Shown one piece after another: positions 19,384-28,328 of a stretch of DNA of 64,000 bases. Position numbers and translations under genes: made by a program. The notes below the pieces were generated by a model. It did not search any database. It was not told the DNA's origin and saw only the letters and a program-made list of their open reading frames with translations. The DNA is from Spraguea lophii (Eukaryota > Microsporidia > Spragueidae). The number at the start of each line of letters is the position of its first letter. Position 1 is the stretch's first letter. Where the stretch lies: assembly GCA_001887945.1 (NCBI GenBank), contig LDOQ01000168.1, forward strand, positions 17,000 to 80,999. Direction: 5' to 3'.

Positions 19384-22272
19384 AAGGGTTTTGTAGAGAA
19401 TTATGTGTTGATTTAATCAATATTTTTAATTTATTCTAAAAATAGAATTATGTTACAATAAAGGAAATAGAAGAAAAGTATAAATAAAAAGGGAAGTTTA
19501 TATTATTGTTATATTTTATTATGAGAAAATTAACTAGTGTATATTTTTGAAAATGGATTCTATAAATTATTTTTTTAATCATTTATTCACTATTTCTTTT
19601 ATAAATAAATCTCTAATTATTAGACAGTTTCAAAAAGAAATAAAAACAAATTTTATTATAACACAATATTATAAACAATTTATTTTTTCTCTAATTGTAT
19701 TGATCAATGAAGTTTTTTTATATGAAAAATGACATATAATATAATTTTATAAAAATAATAAAAATATTTTTTGTCATTAAAATACTTTAATTTTTAAATA
19801 AAATTATAACATTTTCAAGAAATTTATTATGATATAATATTATGTTCTAATTATTATTTTGAAATGTATTTAATTACCGAATTTTCTTTTAGAATAAATT
19901 TAATTGACATTTGTATTAGAAGTGCAAGTTTTATATTTAAAATCTCTGAGATGTAAGTGTTGATTAGAATATTTTTGTGTTTATGTATGAAAAGTAGATA
20001 TAATACAGAATAAAATAAAGAAACTTATTTATTTAAAATAATATAAAATAATAATAATTTTAAACAATTTAATAATAAAAACGATAGTTCATATGTAATA
20101 TAATATTTTAGAAAAAAAATCAAAATTTCATATAAGAATTTTAATAAAAAGTAATTAAAATCTTATAAGATCTCGATTAAATCCGAATTATTCAATTAAA
20201 AATATTATGAATCCTTTGTGAAATTTGAAGTAATAGCTTATAAAAAGTATACTATGTTATTTAAAATTCCTGTTGATTCGTTATATAAACTGTTTTGATT
20301 TTTTATTAATTGGCTTTGTCTTGTTTGTAACATGTTTTTATTCTAATTTCTAAGAGTTTCCTGTGAAATGATTACGTTCTAAAGGGGAATAGCTAATTAA
20401 AAATTGATCTTTTTTTGAAGTTTTTATCTCTTTCTGAAATATTCTGTAATATATAAAATATGTTTTTAAGTAATAAAATGACAAAGTTACAATATTTAAA
20501 AAGTTATGAAGCTAGATATAATTTTTAAAATATTTTTTTTAATTTAAATATGAATATAAACAAAGAAATAATTAAAAAATATTTTCAAGAAACTTTTAAT
20601 GTATATTATAATATTTATATAGTGTTTAAAATATGATTTTGGGTTTTAATAGGAGGATCCGGAAATTATGATATTCATATTTTTTAGTTTTTTTAATAAT
20701 ATAATGGTATCATGAAAAAATGTAAAATTTGAAAAAGGAACTAAAACTACGGGGGTAATGATATTATCATCAAGTCTAGAACATCAAATAAGTAATAATG
20801 GGTATAATATGTTATTTATGAAAAGATGAGTTATGTTTATAAAAGATATAACAAATAAATATTAATCTATGTCTAATAATCCTTTTTCTAGAAAACTCAT
20901 AAAAGCCGGAAAAAATAATGAAATTTTAGTGTTAATTTTATATTTAAGGAATTTTTCTTTTTTTCGTGATCTCTATAATGTTATACTTACAGATAAAGTG
21001 TTATTTACTTTATCTGTAATTGATCCAAGATCGTTGAGTTTTAAAACACGAGTATATTTATATTAATCATCTTAGCTATAAATATATATTAATATTATCA
21101 CATAATGTTCTGAGTATTAAGAACACGTGCAGAATATGTATTTTTGAGTTATTTAAATTATAATGGGATTCTAATATTCTTATTGGCTGACAATAATCAA
21201 ATAATGTGTCAATATATGAATTATAATTACACCAGTTAATCACTATTTTTATCTAATAATGGCATCATAACTCATTATATAATTATATTATCTTGTTGAA
21301 CTTTCAGTTAACTCATCTTATCTTCCTAATTTGTCGATTTTTTTGTTTTGTAAATATTTCTGAATAAGTATTTAAATCTGGTGGTTTTCGAATATGATTA
21401 TCATTTTACATTTGTTATGTGCACTCTTGACTTATGTCAAGCAAAGAAGCTAATTAGTCTCTTAGTAATTATCATAATATATTTAATGGGGAGTTGCGTT
21501 ATGAGCAGTTCTAAAACGATTTGGGAATTTTTTATTTTAAAACAAAATATGATTGGTTCAAAAATACTTTTATTGAACTTTATAACAACGTTATTACATA
21601 AACTATAAGTTTCACAATTCTTTTAATTTCCACTCTACTTATAGAAAAAACAATTCTACTTATAAAAAAATATTCTATACTAAGATTTAATAACAGAGAA
21701 TTCATGTTTAGATTCCATATGTATCTCATGGGTATGTTTCCCATTCCCGGGCAAATTAATAATCACTCTCCCCTATTGACATAGCCATCACAGTACAAAG
21801 CTATTTTTTTTTAACCATCATTAAACATACCATAAAAATTTAAGATCCTCCCTTACGAAATTATTATTGAAAATGTATCATATTTAAATAATTTTATTAT
21901 GGAACCAAATATTTAAACCATTATACGCTTATAAAAATATTGTCTTTGTCGTTATATAATCAAGACTGTGACAGTCGAACTTAATACACATTAGACCATT
22001 TTAATATTTCATAAATTAATTTATATTTAATATACCCTATTTATTTATAAAAACGAATGAAAATGTTTAAGTTACAATTTTTAATTATTAAATATGTTTA
22101 TGTAATAAGTTATCAATGCAAGATAAAGAATACATAATACATTTAAATATACCGATTGTTTGTGCAATATTTAAAAGAGCAGACGAGATAAAGTTTAAAT
22201 ATTACAACATTTGACATATTTATTGTCTAAATATACAAAAGCCTTGTACGAAGCAAAAGACGAGAAGACTGA
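19384..22272. other. Gene desert of about 2.9 kb
   Basis: No confidently coding gene is seen. Small open frames at 19547-19732, 20869-21066 and 21381-21608 have no CCC start motif. The 20869 frame has the least biased composition (begins MSNNPFSRKLIKAGKNNE) and could be a small gene or relic. A locally GC-richer patch lies at 21715-21815. Otherwise it is AT-rich unique sequence. Confidence 0.4.
21715..21815 (+). ncRNA. Possible small structured RNA (Pol III-like end)
   Basis: This patch is much richer in GC than its surroundings. It holds a hairpin ATGGG-tatgttt-CCCAT, a CCCGGG, and near its end a 5-bp stem ATAGC...GCTAT followed directly by nine T residues, as a Pol III terminator would be. 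I see no clear A or B box and cannot name the RNA. It is a candidate only. Confidence 0.2.
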
Positions 22273-23268
22273 TTAACATAAATCATCAAAAAATGATGAG
22301 TTTGGGAGTTCAACATCGTCGTCGATAAAGAAATTCTTCAAAACAGTTTCTTTTCTGGTAACTCTTCTTTTTACATTTTCTTCTTTCTTTCCCGGAATCG
22401 AAGATATATGTTTTCTTTTTTCAATCCCTATTTTGTCATTTTCTCTAATATCTACAGGCTTTTTAATTTCTTCTATAGTTTTTGAAATTAAAACATTTTT
22501 AGAGTTTGTAGGTTTTTTGAAATCCCTTACAAACAATATATTTTCCGGATCAAATTTTTTTAATTTTATATTTATTTTGATATTATATTTTTTATTAATA
22601 ATCGAAGATTGAATTCTTGTACCGAAAGCTCTTGCTTTGTTTTTCTTAACATAAATAAAGGGTACAGGTGTATCTAATGTGGAACTTTCATCATCTCCCA
22701 AATCAATTATTTTCTTTTCAGGGTTTTTTTGAGTTTTAATACTTAAATTTTTAAATTCATTGGTTGTTTTTATTTCCATCACACCGTCTTCTTCTTTGTT
22801 TTTATCCCATTTATTAAACAAATGTTTTCGATATCCTCCTGTCATTATAGTTTTTTTAGTCATTTTCACTTCTTCTTTATCATTCTTACAAGCTTCTCTT
22901 AAAAATTCATCCTCATCTTCTGTTTGTTCTGTCTCAAAATCATCATGAAACAAATCCAACATCTGCTCTTCTTTGTTGATTTGTATTATATCATTAAATT
23001 TTGCAATTTTTTCCACATCTATACTACTAATATCAGATTTAGAAGATGTTATATTCAAATCTGTTCTGATTCCTTGATTTTTTTCAAGACCTTTATTCAT
23101 CATATTTATAAGCTCGTCTTTTTTCTTTCTTATTTCATTAATATACCTATTTTTAACTGTAACATTCAACCGATTATTCTTTTTCCATATTTCCTTTCCA
23201 TCTAGATTAGATTCGAGAAAATATATTTCACCCTTGGATATACGTACTCCATTGATTTTTTCCTCCAT
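22273..23268 (-). CDS. Charged, probably nuclear protein of unknown function
   Basis: The 331-residue protein has an N-terminal segment of mixed composition (MEEKINGVRISKGEIYFLE, residues 1-19), charged low-complexity regions with acidic runs (ETEQTEDEDEF near 115-125), and a basic KRRVTRK patch (about 302-308) that could serve nuclear import. It ends in an acidic-aromatic tail (FFIDDD, then SSFFDDLC). The tail resembles a short protein-docking peptide. No family is recognised. CCCC (plus-strand GGGG at 23276-23279) precedes the ATG by 7 bases and supports the start. Confidence 0.7.
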   Translation of the reverse strand: MEEKINGVRISKGEIYFLESNLDGKEIWKKNNRLNVTVKNRYINEIRKKKDELINMMNKGLEKNQGIRTDLNITSSKSDISSIDVEKIAKFNDIIQINKEEQMLDLFHDDFETEQTEDEDEFLREACKNDKEEVKMTKKTIMTGGYRKHLFNKWDKNKEEDGVMEIKTTNEFKNLSIKTQKNPEKKIIDLGDDESSTLDTPVPFIYVKKNKARAFGTRIQSSIINKKYNIKINIKLKKFDPENILFVRDFKKPTNSKNVLISKTIEEIKKPVDIRENDKIGIEKRKHISSIPGKKEENVKRRVTRKETVLKNFFIDDDVELPNSSFFDDLC

Positions 23269-23612
23269 AGTGTTTGGGGTAAAAATTATTTTTATAGGTT
23301 TGTATCATCAGATGATAAAAATAACTTTAAAACAATATACAAATAATAAACTGAAAAAAATCGAGATTTCATTTATATTACTGGATTTATATATTATTAT
23401 ATTTTTAATGAAAACCTTGTGTTTTGTTTCTTTTATATAATTATTTTAATAGTTTAATATATCCGAATAAATATTAATATTTAGAATTACTGAAGGAAAT
23501 ACATTAAAGATTAGTTCTAATGTTTAATATCATTCTTTATGTCATCTCTCATCAAAACATTTTTGTGTTTGTTTCATTTCTTTATATATAAAAAATCCAA
23601 AGCATAATTTAT

Positions 23613-25040
23613 ATGTTTTTATTTCTAACATCTATATATTGTAGTGCTAATTATATAGTTATGTACAAAGAACCAGACAATAAATCTGATGTCAATGAGA
23701 AGATATTATATGAAGATAATTATACACATATTATGAATGAGTACAAAGATGAGGTTATAATAAAAAATAAAATGAGAAATGGTTTCATTGCTATTTTTAA
23801 CGAAAATACAAAGAAAAAATTAGAGAAAGATTCCAAAATAGCAATAATAGAGAAAGATGCAAAAATTAATATAGCATATAAAAATTCAAGTCCTATAGAT
23901 ATTGCTATGCCATTTGAAATATTTGAAAATTCTAAGAAAGATAATCCTAAAAAATATTTTACTAAAAACAGTTTCTATTATCAAAAAAATGCACCATGGG
24001 GAATAAGTAGGATTGTTAATGGTAAGAATTTTAAACATAAAGAAAGTTATGTTTATCCAGAGAATGCGGGGAAAATGGTTGATGTCTATATAATTGATAC
24101 AGGAATAGAAATAAATCATCCTGAATTTCAAGATCGAGCCAGACTTGGTATAAATTTAGTGGAGGGATCAGTTGACACAGATGAACATGGTCATGGAACA
24201 CATTGTGCAGGCGTAATTGGAGGCAAAAATACAGGTATAGCGAAATATGTTAATTTAGTTGCAATTAAAGCTTTAGATAAAAATGGTGCCGGGTTAATAT
24301 CAAGGCTAATGTTAGGATTAGATTATGTGATTCAAGAACATGAACTGAAAAGACATCTTTTAGAAGAGGAAAAAAATATTGGTCAAATATCATCTAACAT
24401 CTTAGATACTAGAAAAAAAAGAACTTATTTAAAAAAAATATTTAAAAAGCTTCGTAAAAACTATAATAAAAATTACAAACACCATCAATCTGAAGAACCT
24501 ATAAACAAACACTCTGTTATAAACATGAGTGTAGGAGGAGGAAAAAGTGCAATTTTAGATTATGCAATACAATATGCAACAAAACAAGGTATACACTTTT
24601 CGGTAGCTGCAGGAAATGATCATAAAAATGCATGTGCATACTCTCCCGGATCTTCTAAAAAAGCACTCACGGTTGGAGCAACAACACGTAATGATAAAGT
24701 AGCATTCTTTTCAAATTATGGAGAATGTGTTAAAATATTTGCACCTGGTGTAAATATCTCAAGTTCTTGGATAAAAAATAGTTATAAAATAGCCTCTGGA
24801 ACATCAATGGCTGCTCCACATGTAACAGGAATTATGGCTGTTTATCTTACATTCGATAATTATAAACCTAATGAACTTATGGAACAAATAAAGAAAGATG
24901 CCTACTCTGTAGTGGAAGATACAGAAGATAAAACACTCCTATCACAAACTTGGCCATTCAACCTAGTCTTTAAAAATGAAAAAAAATATCCATTGGTTTC
25001 TCTAAAACCTTTGCTCATGAGATTGAAAAAGAATAAATAA
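23613..25040 (+). CDS. Subtilisin-like serine protease, secreted
   Basis: The protein has 475 residues with a short signal peptide (1-12), an I9-like propeptide (about 13-95), and an S8 catalytic domain. The catalytic triad is Asp162 in YIIDTG, His194 in HGHGTH, and Ser398 in GTSMAAPH. Asn335 in AAGN is the oxyanion residue. A basic Lys/Arg-rich insertion (about 243-300) interrupts the fold between the His and Asn motifs. Microsporidian subtilisins of this kind are associated with spores and are thought to process spore or polar tube proteins, so that role is inferred here. All catalytic residues are intact. It converges with the surface protein gene 36 bp downstream. Confidence 0.93.
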   Translation: MFLFLTSIYCSANYIVMYKEPDNKSDVNEKILYEDNYTHIMNEYKDEVIIKNKMRNGFIAIFNENTKKKLEKDSKIAIIEKDAKINIAYKNSSPIDIAMPFEIFENSKKDNPKKYFTKNSFYYQKNAPWGISRIVNGKNFKHKESYVYPENAGKMVDVYIIDTGIEINHPEFQDRARLGINLVEGSVDTDEHGHGTHCAGVIGGKNTGIAKYVNLVAIKALDKNGAGLISRLMLGLDYVIQEHELKRHLLEEEKNIGQISSNILDTRKKRTYLKKIFKKLRKNYNKNYKHHQSEEPINKHSVINMSVGGGKSAILDYAIQYATKQGIHFSVAAGNDHKNACAYSPGSSKKALTVGATTRNDKVAFFSNYGECVKIFAPGVNISSSWIKNSYKIASGTSMAAPHVTGIMAVYLTFDNYKPNELMEQIKKDAYSVVEDTEDKTLLSQTWPFNLVFKNEKKYPLVSLKPLLMRLKKNK

Positions 25041-25076
25041 AAAGTATAACTACTGAAACTTGCTTTATTTAAAGAC

Positions 25077-26561
25077 TTACATCATTGTGTAAATTCCATA
25101 TCCGACACCAGCACCAATTCCAGTACCTACTACTACGCATACAACGGATATAATAACAACAGTTCCTGTAGACATACCGGAGGATTTCCTCTCTGGTTTT
25201 TTATTTGCTGGTTTCTTTTCCTTCTTATCTGCTGGTTTCTTTTTCTCAACAACTTTTTCTTCTTCTTCTTTTTCGGAACTCTTATCTGGAATATCAACAT
25301 GTTCTTCTTCGTTTACAACATTATCTGCCATTGCGATCTCTTCCAAGCATGGATCTGCATTTAAACCGATAAAGTAGTTATAATCAGATACTAAAAGTAC
25401 ATCTTGTTCTGGACATTCATATTTTTTAAATTTTGCACAAAATTCTTTGTTGAAGAAAACTAAAGCTAATGCTTTTGTTATACATAATGGATATTGTTTT
25501 TCTCCAGTGCATATGTTTTGATATTTTTCTGTATCGAACTTACATTCAATCCTATCTGATACTATCATTTCAGCTGCTTTGGATACTTTCAAACAGTGGT
25601 TATATCCTTCGATGATTTCTGTGGCTTTACATGCCTTTTCATCTTTGATAGAACATGAGAATACAGAATCATCAGAGTTAGAATCTTCACATTGTTTTTT
25701 ACAATCTTTCTTACATTTTTCATTCTTTATTGCTACTCTGTACATCTCTTTAGCCTTTTCTCTTGCAAGCCATTTCTTTATCTTTTTCAATCCATTATCC
25801 ATTGTTTCAGTTGGAGTGACAAAGCAATTGGTAAATTCATGAACGAATTTATTTAGTTCTATTTCATTCTTAGCACGTACTTCAGCAGAGAACCCGGGTG
25901 TAACCTGAACGAAAATAGCTGCAGAACGATCACCGACTACTGGGAATTCAGCGTATTCTTCCATCATAAATTTATTTGAAATTACATTCAAAGCCAAAAC
26001 AATTGCAGGTTTAAATGATGAAGCTGGATCTGTTATTGTAAGTCTGCTTTTAATAAAGTCATTAAATCCTGGATATGTATCCGCTGGGACATCAGTATTT
26101 AAATCACCAAGTGAGTTTGTTGATGTTGTTATTAAACCCTCTACTTCCTGGAATGCTGGTATATTAATTTCTACCGTAAACTGGGTAACATCTTTTGTTA
26201 TAATTAACATCACCTCATCATTCTTAGACACTGGATCTGCAGCCCAAAAAATACTTCCATCATAAAATACATCAAAGAGTACATATTTTACATCAGTCCC
26301 CGTCATTGAAAAAAGCAAAACATCATTCTTTTTATACGGAAATGCTGTATTACCTACCTTACCTGTTCCTGTAATAGTTAGACTAGAACCAACATTACTT
26401 GCACTAACTGTAATACCTGCTTGCGCGGCAGGTATAGGTGATGTTTCCGCAGATCGTAAATAACACACACTATATCCTAATGTTGTCTGGGTGTCTGTAG
26501 CACCTATAAAATATAACATAGATGTATAAAGTGTTAGAATATTAGATAATCTCAAACGCAT
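25077..26561 (-). CDS. Cys-rich type I surface protein, candidate spore-wall or plasma-membrane antigen
   Basis: The protein has 494 residues. It has a signal peptide (about 1-20), a Thr/Ser/Val-rich N-terminal half with beta-strand-like alternation (about 25-230), and a Cys-rich segment (about 285-400) with KCKKDCKKQCE and further paired cysteines. A Glu/Lys/Pro-rich stalk (420-465) is followed by a Gly/Val-rich transmembrane helix (about 470-492) with almost no cytoplasmic tail. The DNA is visibly less AT-rich than its neighbours, which suits high expression. I do not recognise a named spore-wall protein family. The layout implies surface exposure and disulfide bonding. Confidence 0.75.
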   Translation of the reverse strand: MRLRLSNILTLYTSMLYFIGATDTQTTLGYSVCYLRSAETSPIPAAQAGITVSASNVGSSLTITGTGKVGNTAFPYKKNDVLLFSMTGTDVKYVLFDVFYDGSIFWAADPVSKNDEVMLIITKDVTQFTVEINIPAFQEVEGLITTSTNSLGDLNTDVPADTYPGFNDFIKSRLTITDPASSFKPAIVLALNVISNKFMMEEYAEFPVVGDRSAAIFVQVTPGFSAEVRAKNEIELNKFVHEFTNCFVTPTETMDNGLKKIKKWLAREKAKEMYRVAIKNEKCKKDCKKQCEDSNSDDSVFSCSIKDEKACKATEIIEGYNHCLKVSKAAEMIVSDRIECKFDTEKYQNICTGEKQYPLCITKALALVFFNKEFCAKFKKYECPEQDVLLVSDYNYFIGLNADPCLEEIAMADNVVNEEEHVDIPDKSSEKEEEEKVVEKKKPADKKEKKPANKKPERKSSGMSTGTVVIISVVCVVVGTGIGAGVGYGIYTMM

Positions 26562-26720
26562 GGTACATTATTTTACACTGCTTATATAGTTTAAAATGAT
26601 AAATGAAGACTTTTATTAAAATTATGAAATATATTAAATTTTTAATATTTTTGGTGATAAATTACAGTAAAACAGAATCTAGAATATAAAATATAAAATA
26701 ATTTATATTTTATGAAAATA

Positions 26721-26803
26721 TTATAAACATATATATAACTTCTATAATAAGAATTTAAATGTCCATAAAAATATATATAATTTCTATAATAAGAATTTCA
26801 ATA
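26721..26803 (+). repeat. Tandem repeat, two units of 42 bp
   Basis: The sequence 'tctataataagaattt' recurs with a period of 42 (26741 and 26783), and the flanking 'atatatataa' is repeated as well. The rest of 26562-27094 shows no gene. Confidence 0.6.
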
Positions 26804-27094
26804 TTTATAAAATTTAATAAAAATTTATTTTAGATCATTTAATATAAAGAAATAAAATATAAAACAATAAAATATAGTATTAATGAATATTTAAACTAAT
26901 ATATTTTATTATTTTCATATTTTAATATATCGTATTCTCCTTTTTAAAATGTTTGATAGTTTGAATTAAAAAAAATAAATTATAATTGAAAATATAATAT
27001 TTTATTATAATTCGTATAATTCTTAAAAGAAAATAAATTATAAAAGTTACAATAACAAATAATAAAAGATGGTAATAAAAATACATTAAAAAAT

Positions 27095-27275
27095 ATTTGA
27101 AATATAATTTTAATTATAAATATTATATAAAAATATTTTTCGTTAAATAATATTTTATTTATACTCTTTATTATTTCAATTCTTAGCTCAACAAGATTTC
27201 ATTTCATTTTCTTATTAAAACCATAGAATTCCATTATTTTATTAATCACAATAAATCAAATGTATACATTTAAGA
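27095..27275 (+). repeat. Second dispersed repeat family, copy A
   Basis: This stretch matches 52495-52650. Shared landmarks in order are 'ttttaattataaatattat', 'ctttattat', 'aggatttcatttcattttc' (here 'aagatttcatttcattttc') and 'ttaatcacaata'. No protein or Pol III boxes are seen. Confidence 0.7.
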
Positions 27276-27401
27276 ATATTTAAATAATAAAATATATTAT
27301 AAAAATTACAGTCCAAAGAATAAAAATATTTAAATAATAAAACATATTATAAGATATATTGAAGAATGATAATAAAAATATCTAAATAATAAAATATCAT
27401 T
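27275..27401 (+). repeat. Three imperfect tandem units upstream of the cyclin-like gene
   Basis: The unit 'aatatttaaataataaaata' recurs near 27275, 27335 and 27377. It lies within 220 bp of the preferred start of the next gene. Confidence 0.5.
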
Positions 27402-27487
27402 GTAAAATGATATTAAAAGATAATAATATAACCTTAGTTAATTATTACAAATATTACAAATATTATAATTATATTTTATTTCTTTAT

Positions 27488-27490
27488 CCC
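27488..27490 (+). promoter_or_regulatory. CCC start-proximal motif deciding the start at 27491
   Basis: CCC directly abuts the ATG at 27491. An in-frame ATG at 27407 would add 28 Tyr/Lys/Asn-rich residues with no CCC. Confidence 0.6.
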
Positions 27491-28141
27491 ATGTATCACC
27501 CTATCCACCATAAATTATTTGTTATAGATAAAATATGTACATATTTTAATATCCCTCAATGTATTACCTCTCTATCAAAATTAATATTAATTAAATCATA
27601 CAATAATTTCCATTATTCCACTTCTATTATTTTAGCTCTGAAAATAAAAGAATCTTTTGTATTACCTAGAGATATAATAAATTATATAAATAAAATATAT
27701 AAAGAAGATATACAATTATCACAGATAATAAAAGAAGAAATAGCATTAGTAAAATATTTTAATTATGAACTCAATATAGATTCTATAGAATATATTTATA
27801 ATAAGATAATAGAAATTATAAAAGATAAAATGGATAATAAAGATTATGATAAAATTATAAGAGATATTAAAAATCAGATAGATAATGAAGATTATGATAA
27901 AATTATAAAAGATAAAATAGACAATAAAAACTATGATAGTATAAAAAATAATATAAAACATTTATACGATGAAAAACTTATAGATATAAAATATAGTATA
28001 GAAGATATAGCATTGTGTTTGTTAAGAGAAGATGAAATAAAAATATTAGAAATTTATAATAAATTTAAAGTTGATAGAAATAAATTAGAAGAAATAAAAA
28101 AAGAATTGGATATAGAAACTAAAATATTTAAAAAAGAATAA
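27491..28141 (+). CDS. Cyclin-fold protein, probably transcription-type cyclin
   Basis: The protein has 216 residues from the CCC-supported start. The first 100 or so residues look like a cyclin box. IDKICTYFNIPQ is helix 1. LALKIKES (about 50-57) takes the place of the LA.K.EE helix 3 core. DIINYINKIY, then an ILE-like IIKEEIALVKYFNYELNI (about 83-100), match the 'E..+L..L.F.L' helix 5 of cyclins. The mid-part carries Asn/Asp/Lys repeats (DNKDYDKII, then two variants), and a second helical region follows. It may be a regulatory partner of a Cdk7/8/9-type kinase, but the subtype cannot be set. TFIIB-type cyclin folds are an alternative. Confidence 0.5.
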   Translation: MYHPIHHKLFVIDKICTYFNIPQCITSLSKLILIKSYNNFHYSTSIILALKIKESFVLPRDIINYINKIYKEDIQLSQIIKEEIALVKYFNYELNIDSIEYIYNKIIEIIKDKMDNKDYDKIIRDIKNQIDNEDYDKIIKDKIDNKNYDSIKNNIKHLYDEKLIDIKYSIEDIALCLLREDEIKILEIYNKFKVDRNKLEEIKKELDIETKIFKKE

Positions 28142-28328
28142 AAGTATTTTATTATTTAATTATAAAGATTGTAATAAAAATATATTATAACGAATCATAG
28201 AATATTAAATGTATATTATAATAAATTATATTTATTTTTTAGATTCTGTAAAAATTATTATCTTATTATTCTATCATAATTTTTACTATTGGTTTATTTA
28301 GTTGTTCGTTATTATTGAAGTAATTTTA

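Noticed and set aside
21690..21720. ACAGAGA near 21694, as in the U6 snRNA core.
   Set aside because: The AGC triad and the internal stem-loop of U6 are not found after it.
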